A stretch of 64,000 nt of DNA from Microlunatus kandeliicorticis (lineage in GTDB: Bacteria; Actinomycetota; Actinomycetes; Propionibacteriales; Propionibacteriaceae): contig NZ_JACGWT010000001.1 of NCBI RefSeq assembly GCF_014137855.1, positions 868,001 through 932,000 of the forward strand, written 5' to 3'. Of the stretch, positions 27,791-36,172 are shown piece after piece (within the stretch, counting starts at the first letter, position 1; every line of letters begins with the position of its first letter). Below the pieces are notes generated by a model, which saw only the letters and a list, made by a program, of their open reading frames with translations, did no database searches and was not told the DNA's origin. Both the position numbers and the translations under genes were made by a program.

Positions 27791-28524
27791 TGCACACCGA
27801 TCTTTCGGAGGAAGTCGAAGACGATCTGGTTGGCCTCGGCCAGCGGACCGACCGGACGCAGGTGCAGCGTCGCGGTGACCGGGGTGCCGGACTGCGCCAG
27901 CGCCGCCAGCTCCGACGTCCGCAGCGCGTCGCTGTCGATCCGGACCTCGGTGTCGGCCTGGCCGGACCGGGTCTGCACCTTGACCGCGGTGATGGTGCCG
28001 CGCACCGTCTGGTCGTTGGGCAGCAGGATGTCCGCGGTGGCGCCCTTCTCGACCCGGTCGTAGTCACGCGGGGTGAGCACGTAGTTGGCGATCACGAACT
28101 GCGAGCCGGTGACGTCGATCCGGGCCGCGGTCGCTCCGCTGATCACCGAGCTGCCGATCTTGGCCTGGAAGTCGGTGATCGTGCCGCCGGAGACCGCGCG
28201 GTAGGTGACGGTGCCGGCCTGCTGGTCGACCGTGTAGGCGTCCGAGCTGGTGGCCGTCAGGCCGTTCTCGACGTCCTGGCGCAGCTGGATGCTCAGCACG
28301 GTGAAGAGCTTCTGGCCCTTGGTGACCGTGTCGCCGTCCTTGACGTACTGCTGGGTCACGGTGCCGCCGTAGGCGGCGCCGACGGCGTACTGCTCGGTGC
28401 TGATGGTCGCGGTGTGGCTGGCCGCCTCGGTCTGCCGGTGGTTGAACACCAGGGTCAGCACGGAGACGAGGGCGACGACGGCGAGGATGCCGCCGAGGAG
28501 ACGGAGTCGTCCGATCCAGGTCAT
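27787..28524 (-). CDS. Membrane-fusion-like (HlyD/barrel-sandwich) protein
   Basis: A 245-residue protein with one N-terminal membrane segment (about residues 7-27) and an extracytoplasmic part. The latter contains a split biotinyl-lipoyl-like hybrid motif: GAAYGGTVTQQYVKDGDTVTKGQKLFTV near residue 49 and AVSGGTITDFQAKIGSSVISG near residue 105. A beta-barrel region ends at about residue 220. There is no long coiled-coil hairpin, so it is shorter than classic HlyD. ATG 28524 overlaps the glycosyltransferase stop. Beside a glycan synthase such proteins are thought to help pass polymer across the envelope, as Alg44 does for alginate; that role is inferred. Confidence 0.8.
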   Translation of the reverse strand: MTWIGRLRLLGGILAVVALVSVLTLVFNHRQTEAASHTATISTEQYAVGAAYGGTVTQQYVKDGDTVTKGQKLFTVLSIQLRQDVENGLTATSSDAYTVDQQAGTVTYRAVSGGTITDFQAKIGSSVISGATAARIDVTGSQFVIANYVLTPRDYDRVEKGATADILLPNDQTVRGTITAVKVQTRSGQADTEVRIDSDALRTSELAALAQSGTPVTATLHLRPVGPLAEANQIVFDFLRKIGVQ

Positions 28525-30491
28525 GACAGGGTCACCTTCTCGTGGGTGCGGCCGGGTTCGGTGGTGGCCGCGTGGGTCAGGTCGGTCAGGTCGGCCGCCG
28601 CGGTGGGCGCCTCGGTCCGGGCGCGGGCCGGGCGGTGGTCGACGGTGCTCTCCGCGACGTCGGTGGCCGCGCGGGCGGCGCGGGCCGGAACCGCGGCGGG
28701 CTCGGGCTCGGGACGAGCAGGGGGACGGGGAGCGGGGGACCGGTGGGCCTCGTCGGCACCGGTCCGGAAGGCCGCGCCGGCGCCGAGCACGCTCTCGAGC
28801 TCGCTCGGGACGACGATCTTGGTCATCGGCTCGTCGTCGAGCTCCTCGACCGCGAGCGGGGTGCGGGCCGGCTTCGGGTGCCGGATGCGGTGCGCCTCAC
28901 GGAAGGCGACCACCATGAACGAGCCGAGGATCAGCAGGTTGGTCACGGTCCAGGCCGTGGCCAGGCTGAAGGTGCTGTTGGAGTGGTCCCGCCAGACCGA
29001 GACGACCGCGGTCAGCAACAGGAAGACGAAGGTCATCACCTGCGGGACGATGAAGTTGAAGGGCGAGTCGGCCTTGGTCTTGCTGCCGGTGACGTGCCAC
29101 TTCTGCTCCTTGCCCATGATCGCGTTCACCAGGGCCTTGGCGTAGATCGGGAACGACACCGCGGCGAGCATCAGCACCTCCCAGCGGAACGAGCCCAGCG
29201 TGTAGAACGCGAGCAGGATCTGCAGGACGTAGAAGCCGGCGTAGAACAGCAGCCAGGTCTCCCAGCCGATGTGCAGGTTCACCGGACGGAGGTCGAAGAA
29301 GATCTCCAGCGGCGGGACCAGCAGCAGCAGACCGGGGGCGATCCCGGTGAGGTAGTGGGTCGCGGTGACCAGGTACATCAGCCGCTGGTCGAGCGTCAGC
29401 CTGCGCCGCGGGCTGAGCGGGTTGTGGGTCAGCATGATCTCGAAGCCGCCGGTGGCCCAGCGCAGCTGCTGCTTGGTGTAGGCCTCGATGGTCTCCGGGG
29501 CGTCGCCGACCGCGAGGGTCTTCGCGATGTAGATCGTCTTCCAGCCCCGCTCGTGCAGCATCAGCGAGGTCCAGACGTCCTCGGACTTCGAGTCGGCGTA
29601 GATGCCTCCGATGTCGTTGATCGCGGCCCGGCGGAAGATCACGTTGGTGCCGACGCAGAAGGCCGCGTTGAAGTGGTTGCGCCCCGGCTGGACGAAGCGG
29701 TAGAAGACGGCCTGCATGTAGCCGGCGCCGCGGGCGATCATCGTGGTGAGGTTGCCGTAGGTCTGCGGGGTCTGGACGAAGGCGACGTTGGCGTTGACGA
29801 AGAACGGCACCGTCTCGAGCAGGAAGTCCTGCTTGGGCACGAAGTCGGCGTCGAAGATGCAGAAGTAGTCGCCCTTGGCCACCGACAGCGCGTAGTTGAC
29901 GTTGCCGGCCTTGGCGCCGTTGCTGCTGAGTCGCCGCAGGTAGTGGCAGCCGAGCTCGGCGGCCAGCTCGCGGACCTCATCGGACCGGCCGTCGTCGAGG
30001 ATCCAGGTCCGGTGCTCGCCCTTGATCTTGAGTGCGGCGGTCGCGGTGGCGCGGATCTTGGCCAGCTCCTCGCCGTAGACGGTGATGAACACGTCGACGG
30101 TGGCCCGTCGTCCCTTGAGCAGGATCGGCCACTGCTCGGGGTGGTCCTCGAGACCGCGCCGGCGGATGTCGTCGTGGTCGAACAGGGCGCTCTTCGCCTC
30201 GTGGAAGGCGAAGTCGCGCGGGCTCTTGGCGCCGGACAGGATCGTCCACATCGCCAGCAGGGCGTGCGCGACCAGGATGGTCTCGGCGGTGATCACCAGC
30301 GCGTAGGGCAGCCAGTCACCCCGGTTGCGCGGGTTGAGCAGGAACTGCCCGTAGAGCAGGATGCCGAGGGTCGCGATCAGCGACAGCAAGATCATCACCG
30401 GCGAGTACGGGTTGGCCGTGGCCACCCGTCGCGTCACCGGGACGTGCTTGTCGACTTGCGCGAAGTCGTTGGTTTCGGCCCGTGTGGGCAT
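28521..30491 (-). CDS. Processive family-2 glycosyltransferase (curdlan/cellulose synthase-like)
   Basis: A 656-residue inner-membrane glucan-synthase-like protein. Two N-terminal helices (about 32-51 and 62-84) precede the cytoplasmic GT-A domain, and about five helices follow residue 365. The motifs of processive synthases are all present: LDDG 165-168, FDADF 213-217, SED 303-305 and QQLRW 341-345. Exactly 35 residues lie between Asp305 and Gln341, fitting the D,D,D35Q(Q/R)xRW signature. There is no C-terminal PilZ domain; the last 120 residues are a disordered Pro/Ala/Arg tail. Length and lack of PilZ resemble curdlan synthase CrdS more than BcsA. ATG 30491 has GAGGACC upstream. The GH81 partner two genes downstream favours a beta-1,3-glucan product. 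Cellulose or another beta-glucan cannot be excluded. Confidence 0.88.
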   Translation of the reverse strand: MPTRAETNDFAQVDKHVPVTRRVATANPYSPVMILLSLIATLGILLYGQFLLNPRNRGDWLPYALVITAETILVAHALLAMWTILSGAKSPRDFAFHEAKSALFDHDDIRRRGLEDHPEQWPILLKGRRATVDVFITVYGEELAKIRATATAALKIKGEHRTWILDDGRSDEVRELAAELGCHYLRRLSSNGAKAGNVNYALSVAKGDYFCIFDADFVPKQDFLLETVPFFVNANVAFVQTPQTYGNLTTMIARGAGYMQAVFYRFVQPGRNHFNAAFCVGTNVIFRRAAINDIGGIYADSKSEDVWTSLMLHERGWKTIYIAKTLAVGDAPETIEAYTKQQLRWATGGFEIMLTHNPLSPRRRLTLDQRLMYLVTATHYLTGIAPGLLLLVPPLEIFFDLRPVNLHIGWETWLLFYAGFYVLQILLAFYTLGSFRWEVLMLAAVSFPIYAKALVNAIMGKEQKWHVTGSKTKADSPFNFIVPQVMTFVFLLLTAVVSVWRDHSNSTFSLATAWTVTNLLILGSFMVVAFREAHRIRHPKPARTPLAVEELDDEPMTKIVVPSELESVLGAGAAFRTGADEAHRSPAPRPPARPEPEPAAVPARAARAATDVAESTVDHRPARARTEAPTAAADLTDLTHAATTEPGRTHEKVTLS

Positions 30492-30681
30492 GGTCGGTCC
30501 TCCACAGAATCGGTGTCTGCGTGGTCGGCACGGTTCAGGGCGTGCCGCTGCGGCGTCGTCGGCGCTCGACGTGGTCCGGACGTGGCGTCCGGTCGCACGT
30601 GGTGCCTGGTCTGGTGTCGCCAGGGGGACTGCGTGCTGCGGTCAGGTGGCGCAGCGGGTCCCGTGGTGGTGGAGCTCCGGG

Positions 30682-31043
30682 CTCGCCGTCAGTGGCGGCC
30701 GATCGGCGAGTCAACCCCGAGTCGCCGACCGCTCCTCGTCCGCGATCATGATCGACATCTCATCCCCGAGTCGTGCCGTCGATCGTGCGGACGTGGACAA
30801 CGATAGGGGCTCGCGAGCGCACTGCGCCGGTTACCGACGGATACCGTCCGGCACCGCTCGCAGCCGCGGTCGACCGGCTCGCGACCGGCACCGGGGTGGC
30901 ATCTCATCTGGTCTGGAACTGGTATCACCGAGCGGTCCGCCGGGTCCCCGGCGCGGCCGCGGGGCACGGAGCCGCCGGACGCGGTGCACTAGCGTGACCG
31001 GACCGGGCGCGGACCGGTCACTGGTCCGCCGAACTGGTATCAC
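30682..31043. promoter_or_regulatory. Divergent control region between the glucan-synthase operon and the phosphotransferase gene
   Basis: The gap 30492-31056 holds no convincing gene but several ordered sequences. An inverted pair CTCGCCG/CGGCGAG is at 30682-30710. A minus-strand TTGACT (about 30709-30714) could be the -35 of the synthase operon. Direct repeats CCCCGAGTCG are at 30715-30724 and 30764-30773. GAACTGGTATCAC occurs twice (30916-30928 and 31031-31043); the second extends into the inverted repeat ACTGGT-N5-ACCAGT (31033-31049), a GntR-like operator shape. No regulator gene is adjacent. Confidence 0.45.
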
Positions 31044-31056
31044 ACCAGTAGGGGAG

Positions 31057-32073
31057 GTGGTCGCGACGGACGCGGAGCTGAGAGCCTGGGCGGAGACGAC
31101 GCTCGACGTGAGCGAGATCACGCCGGTACGTCGTCGTCCGTGGGCCGATCTGTGGCGGATCGAGGCCGCCGACGGGCGCTGGTGGCTCAAGGTCAACAAG
31201 GCCGGCACGGTGCACGAGCCGGCCCTGCTGCGGCTGCTGGGCGACCGACCGCACCCGCTGGTGCCGCGCTCGCACGTCCATCCCAGCCGGCCGTGGAGCC
31301 TGATCGCGGACGCCGGGGTCCCCGTCCGCGAGCGGGCCTCCGGCGTCGACCGGGCGGCGCTCGTGGCGTTCTGGTGCGACCTGATGGCCGACTACGCCGA
31401 CCTGCAGCGCTCGCTGCCCGCCGCGGACCTGCTGGCCGTCGGGGTGCCCGACTTCAGTACCGCGACGCTCCCGGACCGGCTGCACGAGGTGCTGGCCCGC
31501 ACCGAGTGGTTCGAACCCCCGGCGGCCGAGCTGGACGCGGCGCAGCGGGCGGCGCTGGAGACGCTCGGGCCCGCTCTCGCGGTGGCTGCCGACGCCCTCG
31601 CCCACAGCGGCACCGGGGTGCGCGACGGCCTGCAGCACGACGACCTGCACGACGCCAACGTGCTGGTCAGCCCGGCGGGCGGGTCGGCTGACCTGTCCGG
31701 GCGCCGGGTGATCGACTGGGGGGACGCGGTGGTGGCGCATCCCTTCGCCACCCTCCGGCTCACCCTGGACAGCCTCGCCGAGGACCTGGCCGCGCTGCCG
31801 GGCGACCTCGACCCGGAAGCCGGCGTCGCCCGGGTCCGGTCGGCCTACCTGGAGGGCTGGCGCACCGGCGGGACCAGCGAGGCCGACCTGCTGGCCGAGG
31901 CGTCGCTGGTCCGCTGGACGGCGTGCCTGCTCCGCGCGTCGTGCTGGATCCGGGCGCTCGGCGACGTCGACACCGGGCTGGCGGCCGGGTCCGCCGGCTC
32001 AGCCGCCGGATGGCTCGGCCGGATGCTCGAGGAGCGGCCGGACGGGCTGACCGCGGCCGCCTGGACGCCGTAA
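31057..32073 (+). CDS. Aminoglycoside phosphotransferase-family kinase-like protein
   Basis: A protein of about 338 residues with the APH/choline-kinase fold. The catalytic-loop motif is GLQHDDLHDANVLV (the HxDxxxxN pattern, near residue 190) and the metal-binding motif VIDWGDAVVAHPF stands where DxD/IDWE is usual. The N-terminal lobe shows WWLKVNKAG with a candidate ATP-binding Lys. Substrates of this group range from aminoglycosides to sugars and amino alcohols, so no resistance claim is made. The start is uncertain: GTG 31057 is used, but in-frame GTG 30994 is possible. It is followed ten bases later by chorismate mutase, with a new promoter overlapping its stop. Confidence 0.8.
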   Translation: MVATDAELRAWAETTLDVSEITPVRRRPWADLWRIEAADGRWWLKVNKAGTVHEPALLRLLGDRPHPLVPRSHVHPSRPWSLIADAGVPVRERASGVDRAALVAFWCDLMADYADLQRSLPAADLLAVGVPDFSTATLPDRLHEVLARTEWFEPPAAELDAAQRAALETLGPALAVAADALAHSGTGVRDGLQHDDLHDANVLVSPAGGSADLSGRRVIDWGDAVVAHPFATLRLTLDSLAEDLAALPGDLDPEAGVARVRSAYLEGWRTGGTSEADLLAEASLVRWTACLLRASCWIRALGDVDTGLAAGSAGSAAGWLGRMLEERPDGLTAAAWTP

Positions 32074-32076
32074 CCT
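32071..32076 (+). promoter_or_regulatory. -10 box TAACCT for chorismate mutase (overlaps the upstream stop codon)
   Basis: TAACCT shares its TAA with the stop of the phosphotransferase gene and lies six bases before GTG 32083. This fits a leaderless promoter inside a tight gene pair. Confidence 0.5.
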
Positions 32077-32082
32077 GACGCC

Positions 32083-32397
32083 GTGGAGGCCGGGGTGGAG
32101 GACCAGCAGGAAGCGCGCCGGGAGCTGCTCCGGTTGCGGGACAGCATCGACAACATGGACGCGGCGCTGGTGCACCTGCTGGCCGAACGCTTCAAGATCA
32201 CCCAGCGGGTCGGCGAGCTCAAGGCCGCGCACGGGATGCCGCCGGCCGACCCCGAGCGCGAGCGGGCCCAGATCGCCCGGCTGCGCGCCCTGGCCGTCGA
32301 GGCGAAGCTGGACCCCGAGTTCGCCGAGAAGTTCCTCGGCTTCGTGGTCGCCGAGGTGGTCCGTCACCACGAGGCGATCGCGGCCGACGCGCGCTGA
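32083..32397 (+). CDS. Chorismate mutase, AroQ type
   Basis: A 104-residue all-helical chorismate mutase, converting chorismate to prephenate for Phe/Tyr synthesis. The first helix shows LLRLRDSIDNMDAALVHLLAERFKI with the active-site Arg, then VGELKAAHGMPPADPERE and the final helix FVVAEVVRHHEAI. Similar stand-alone enzymes in actinobacteria are about 90-105 residues. GTG 32083 lacks a ribosome-binding site but has a leaderless-type promoter. Its stop codon TGA (32395-32397) is supplied by a dispersed hairpin repeat, so the final residues (DAR) may be recent. Confidence 0.9.
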   Translation: MEAGVEDQQEARRELLRLRDSIDNMDAALVHLLAERFKITQRVGELKAAHGMPPADPERERAQIARLRALAVEAKLDPEFAEKFLGFVVAEVVRHHEAIAADAR

Positions 32398-32502
32398 GCC
32401 TGTCGAAGCGGAGATCCGTACCCTGAGCTTGTCGACGCGCGGAGGAACGTGCGCTGAGCCTGTCGAAGCGCGTGGACCCGTGCGCTGAGCTCGTCGAAGC
32501 GC
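32391..32502. repeat. Four dispersed hairpin repeats (repeat locus 2)
   Basis: Copies of the CTGAGC(C/T)TGTCGAAG family lie at 32391-32411, 32421-32439 (changed to TGTCGACG), 32451-32471 and 32482-32502, all in the same orientation. Two keep intact GCGCT/AGCGC arms. They lie between convergent genes and the first includes the chorismate mutase stop codon. Confidence 0.9.
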
Positions 32503-32523
32503 GCTGCCGCTGTGGTCGCGCCC

Positions 32524-32634
32524 GGCGGCCGGAGGCCGGGTGGTCGACTCGTTCGCAACCAGTCTCCCTCGCAGGCTCGGTCGACGGCCAGGCCCGTCCA
32601 CGCTCTCTCCTCGACCACCCGGCCCCCGACCGCC
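32524..32634. repeat. Large inverted repeat, 24-bp arms with a 63-base loop
   Basis: The left arm 32524-32547 and right arm 32611-32634 are complementary at 22 of 24 positions, with the 14 inner bases (GGCCGGGTGGTCGA and its complement) perfect. It sits between convergent genes, so it could be a bidirectional terminator, a cruciform or a small inserted element. The rest of the gap up to 32747 shows no other feature. Confidence 0.8.
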
Positions 32635-32747
32635 TCAGCGCCGCGGTGCGCTCGTGGTCGTGTCGCCGCGGTCGGCCGGGAGGAGGGCCGGGCACCGCAC
32701 TCCGTGCGGGCTGCCGCTCCGGGTGGCGGGCGACTGCGGCTCTCGGG

Positions 32748-34412
32748 TCAGAGCGCGGCGGCCGCCCGGCGTCCGGTGAACAGGCAGCCGCCGAGGAAGG
32801 TGCCCTCGAGCGAGCGGTAGCCGTGCACACCGCCGCCGCCGAAGCCGGCGGCCTCGCCGACCGCGTACACGCCGGGCAGCGGCGTGCCGTCGGGCTGCAG
32901 GACACGGCTGTCGAGGTCGGTCTCCAGACCGCCGAGGGTCTTGCGGGTCAGCAGGTGCAGCCGGACGGCGATCAGCGGGCCGTGGTCACCGACCCGCCCG
33001 TCGGGGTCGGCGCCCGGGACGCCGGTGGCCAGCAGCGGGTGCGGCGGGCTGACGCGCATCAGCCGGTCGACCACGTAGCGGCGGGCGGCCGAGGTCGCCA
33101 CCACCTGCGGGTCCTTGCCGAGCCCGGAGCGGACCTGCGCGTCGCGGGCCCGCACCAGGTCGAGCACCTGGTCGGCGTCGACGAGGTCCTCCCCGCCGGT
33201 CAGCGCGTTCATCCGGGCCACCAGCTCGCGCACCGTGCCCGCGGTGACGAAATCGACCCCGCGTTCGAGGAATGCCTGCACCTCCGGGGTCGGACCGGGG
33301 CCGAGCCGGTCCCGGACCAGCCGCCGGACGTCCCTGCCGGTCAGGTCGGCGTTCTGCTCGGAGCCGGACAGCGCGAACTCGGCGCCGAGGATCGCCCGGT
33401 CGAGCACGAACCACGACCACGGACGTCCGGTCCGGGCGATGTGCCGGGTGGCGCCGAGGGCGTCGAAGCCGGGATAGAGCGGGGCGGGCAGCCGGTGGCC
33501 GGAAGCGTCGAGCCAGAGCGACGACGGGCCGGGCAGGATCCGGATGCCGTGCCGGGTCCACAAAGGGCTGTGGTTGATCAGCCCCTCGGGGTAGTGCCAC
33601 ATCCGGTCCGGGTTGATCACCCGGCCACCGGCTGCGGTGGTCACCCGCAGCATCGAGCCGTCGACGTGGTCGGGCACGCCGCAGATCAGGTCGTCGGGCG
33701 GCACGCCCCAGTCGGTCGGCCAGTTGCGCCGGACCTGGTCGAGGTCGCCGCCGATCCCGCCGCCGGCCACCACCACCGCGCCGGCCTGGTACACGAACCC
33801 GCCGACCACCGTCCGCGGGCTCGGACGTCCCCGCTCGACGCTGCTCGGTGCGAGCACCTCACCGGTCACCTCGACGCCGTCGGCACCGGCGGTCAGCCCG
33901 GTGACCCGGTGCCGGGCCCGGACGGTGACGTGGTCGGAGCCGAGCACCGCGTCCGCGAACGGCGCCACCAGCCCCGGGCCGGTGCCCCAGGTGACGTGGA
34001 ACCGCGGCACGGTGTTGCCGTGGCCGGGCACCGCGTACCCGCCGCGCTCGGCCCACTGGACCACCGGGAAGAACCGCACCCCGAGCCCGTGCAGCCAGGA
34101 CCGCTTCTCGCCGGCCGCGAAGTCGACGTAGGCCTCGGCCCACCGGCGCGGCCAGTAGTCGCTGTCGCGGTCGAACCCGGCCGAGCCCAGCCAGTCGGCC
34201 AGGGCCAGCCCGGCGCTGTCGCGGACCCCGAGCCGGCGCTGCTCCGGGCTGCCGACCAGGAAGAGCCCGCCGAACGACCAATGCGCCTGCCCGCCGAGCG
34301 AGGTCAGCGGCTCGGCGTCGAGCAGCAGCACCCGGCGGCGCCGGGCGGCCAGCCCGGCCGCGGTGACCAGCCCGGCCAGGCCGGCCCCCACCACGATGAC
34401 GTCGGCGTCCAC
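32748..34412 (-). CDS. FAD-dependent dehydrogenase (fumarate reductase/3-ketosteroid dehydrogenase-type flavoprotein)
   Basis: A 554-residue FAD-binding oxidoreductase. The N-terminal dinucleotide fold VIVVGAGLAGLVTAAGLAARRRRVLLLDAE (GxGxxG, with the acidic end binding ribose) is followed by a GGQAHWSFGGLF segment and a second nucleotide block GAVVVAGGGIGGD near residue 212. The C-terminal flavin motif is GVYAVGEAAGFGGGGVHGYRSLEGTFLGGCLFTGR. This matches the FAD-binding dehydrogenase group related to KstD; the substrate is unknown. GTG 34412 has CAGGAT six bases upstream (leaderless type). It is divergent from guaA. Confidence 0.88.
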   Translation of the reverse strand: MDADVIVVGAGLAGLVTAAGLAARRRRVLLLDAEPLTSLGGQAHWSFGGLFLVGSPEQRRLGVRDSAGLALADWLGSAGFDRDSDYWPRRWAEAYVDFAAGEKRSWLHGLGVRFFPVVQWAERGGYAVPGHGNTVPRFHVTWGTGPGLVAPFADAVLGSDHVTVRARHRVTGLTAGADGVEVTGEVLAPSSVERGRPSPRTVVGGFVYQAGAVVVAGGGIGGDLDQVRRNWPTDWGVPPDDLICGVPDHVDGSMLRVTTAAGGRVINPDRMWHYPEGLINHSPLWTRHGIRILPGPSSLWLDASGHRLPAPLYPGFDALGATRHIARTGRPWSWFVLDRAILGAEFALSGSEQNADLTGRDVRRLVRDRLGPGPTPEVQAFLERGVDFVTAGTVRELVARMNALTGGEDLVDADQVLDLVRARDAQVRSGLGKDPQVVATSAARRYVVDRLMRVSPPHPLLATGVPGADPDGRVGDHGPLIAVRLHLLTRKTLGGLETDLDSRVLQPDGTPLPGVYAVGEAAGFGGGGVHGYRSLEGTFLGGCLFTGRRAAAAL

Positions 34413-34418
34413 GACCCC

Positions 34419-34424
34419 ATCCTG
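34419..34424 (-). promoter_or_regulatory. -10 box CAGGAT for the flavoprotein gene (leaderless)
   Basis: On the minus strand CAGGAT ends six bases before GTG 34412 and no ribosome-binding site is present. Confidence 0.4.
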
Positions 34425-34557
34425 CCCGGTTCCCGCCGCCGGACGCAGCGCGTCGCCGAGCCGGGTTCCGCCCTAGAGTGAAGCCCCGGCCGGCCTGCGG
34501 TCCGCGCCGGTCCCCGCGTCACTCCCGCGTCACCCGTACCCCGAGAGGCCCGCACGC

Positions 34558-36132
34558 ATGACCTCCGAGCACGACCTCGTCCTCGTCGTCGACTACGGCG
34601 CGCAGTACGCCCAGCTGATCGCCCGCCGGGTGCGCGAGGCCAAGGTCTACTCCGAGATCGTCCCGCACACCGCCGCCACCGAGACGATCCTGGCCCGGCA
34701 GCCCAAGGCGGTGATCCTGTCCGGCGGCCCGTCCTCGGTCTACGAGCCGGGCGCCCCGCAGCTCGACCCGGCGCTGCTCACCGCCGGCACCCCGGTCTTC
34801 GGGATCTGCTACGGCTTCATGGCGATGGCCCAGGCGCTCGGCGGCACGGTGGCCCGGACCGGGATGCGCGAGTACGGCCGGACCGCGGTCGAGGTGCTCG
34901 AGCCGGGCACGCTGCTGGCCGGGCTGCCCCCGACGCTGAGCTCGTGGATGTCGCACGGCGACGAGGTCACCGGCGCCCCCGACGGCTTCACCGTGGCCGC
35001 CACCTCGCCGCGGGCGGCGGTGGCGGCCTTCGAGAACACCGCGGCCGGGCTGGCCGGCGTCCAGTGGCACCCCGAGGTGCTGCACAGCGAGCACGGCCAG
35101 CAGGTGCTCGAGCACTTCCTGTTCGACATCGCCGGCTGCCGACCGACCTGGACCATGGTCAACATCGTCGAGGAGCAGGTCGAGGCGATCCGGGCCCGGG
35201 TCGGGGACGCCCAGGTGCTCTGCGCGCTGTCCGGCGGGGTCGACTCCTCGGTCGCCGCCGCGCTCGTCCAGCGTGCGGTCGGTGACCAGCTGACCTGCGT
35301 CTTCGTCGACCACGGGCTGCTCCGGGCGGGCGAGGCCGAACAGGTCGAGCGCGACTACGTCGAGGCCACCGACGTCAAGCTCAAGGTGGTCGACGCCTCC
35401 GCGCAGTTCCTCCGCGCCCTGGAGGGGGTTTCCGACCCGGAGACCAAGCGCAAGATCATCGGCCGCGAGTTCATCCGCACCTTCGAGGCCGCCGCCCGCG
35501 AGGTGGTGGCCGAGGCGGCCCACGACGACCAGCCGGGCGAGATCGAGTGGCTGGTGCAGGGCACCCTCTATCCGGACGTGGTCGAGTCAGGTGGTGGCGA
35601 GGGCGCGGCCAACATCAAGAGCCACCACAACGTCGGAGGCCTCCCCGACGACCTGGAGTTCGGGCTGATCGAACCGCTGCGCACGCTGTTCAAGGACGAG
35701 GTCCGCGCCGTCGGCGAGCAGCTCGGACTGCCGCCGGCGATGGTCTGGCGGCACCCGTTCCCCGGTCCCGGGCTGGCCATCCGGATCGTCGGCGCGGTCG
35801 ACGGCGAACGGTTGGAGATCCTCCGCCGGGCCGACGCGATCGCTCGTGAGGAGGTGACCGCAGCCGGCCTGGACCGCGACATCTGGCAGTTCCCGGTGGT
35901 GCTGCTCGCCGACGTCCGCTCGGTCGGCGTCCAGGGTGACGGCCGCACCTACGGCCACCCGGTGGTGCTCCGGCCGGTGACCAGCGAGGACGCGATGACC
36001 GCCGACTGGGGCCGGCTGCCCTATGACCTGCTCGAGCGGATCAGCACCCGGATCACGAACGAGGTCGACGAGGTCAACCGGGTCGTGCTCGACATCACCA
36101 GCAAGCCGCCGGGGACCATCGAGTGGGAGTGA
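34558..36132 (+). CDS. guaA: GMP synthase (glutamine-hydrolysing) GuaA
   Basis: A 524-residue enzyme that aminates XMP to GMP. It has an N-terminal class I glutamine amidotransferase (GICYG with nucleophile Cys84, WHPEV completing the triad), a central PP-loop synthetase ([11 protein letters not shown]) and a C-terminal dimerisation domain ending KPPGTIEWE. After GICYGF it reads Met where a Gln is usual in actinobacterial GuaA. The start ATG 34558 gives the normal N-terminus. A TAGAGT -10 box near 34474 implies a leader of about 80 bases. guaB and guaB3 lie 15 kb upstream. Confidence 0.97.
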   Translation: MTSEHDLVLVVDYGAQYAQLIARRVREAKVYSEIVPHTAATETILARQPKAVILSGGPSSVYEPGAPQLDPALLTAGTPVFGICYGFMAMAQALGGTVARTGMREYGRTAVEVLEPGTLLAGLPPTLSSWMSHGDEVTGAPDGFTVAATSPRAAVAAFENTAAGLAGVQWHPEVLHSEHGQQVLEHFLFDIAGCRPTWTMVNIVEEQVEAIRARVGDAQVLCALSGGVDSSVAAALVQRAVGDQLTCVFVDHGLLRAGEAEQVERDYVEATDVKLKVVDASAQFLRALEGVSDPETKRKIIGREFIRTFEAAAREVVAEAAHDDQPGEIEWLVQGTLYPDVVESGGGEGAANIKSHHNVGGLPDDLEFGLIEPLRTLFKDEVRAVGEQLGLPPAMVWRHPFPGPGLAIRIVGAVDGERLEILRRADAIAREEVTAAGLDRDIWQFPVVLLADVRSVGVQGDGRTYGHPVVLRPVTSEDAMTADWGRLPYDLLERISTRITNEVDEVNRVVLDITSKPPGTIEWE

Positions 36133-36148
36133 GCCGGGCGGGCCGGCG

Positions 36149-36172
36149 CGACCCGGTCAGCTGACCGGGTCG
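36149..36172. terminator. Perfect 24-bp palindrome, bidirectional terminator between guaA and the convergent PspC gene
   Basis: CGACCCGGTCAG and CTGACCGGGTCG are exact complements, which folds to a 10-bp stem with an AGCT loop. It starts 17 bases after the guaA stop and covers the stop codon of the convergent PspC gene. Confidence 0.75.

Noticed and set aside
24983-28063. A 1026-codon plus-strand open frame across the binding-protein and GH81 genes
   Set aside because: It is Gly/Val/Arg-rich shadow sequence opposite two clearly recognised minus-strand genes.
28542-30806. A 754-codon plus-strand open frame opposite the glycosyltransferase
   Set aside because: It is a compositional shadow. 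All GT2 catalytic motifs lie on the minus strand.
31033-31049. DasR (dre) operator in the divergent region
   Set aside because: The arms ACTGGT/ACCAGT fit, but the spacer is five bases where dre sites have four. I kept it only as a generic GntR-like shape.
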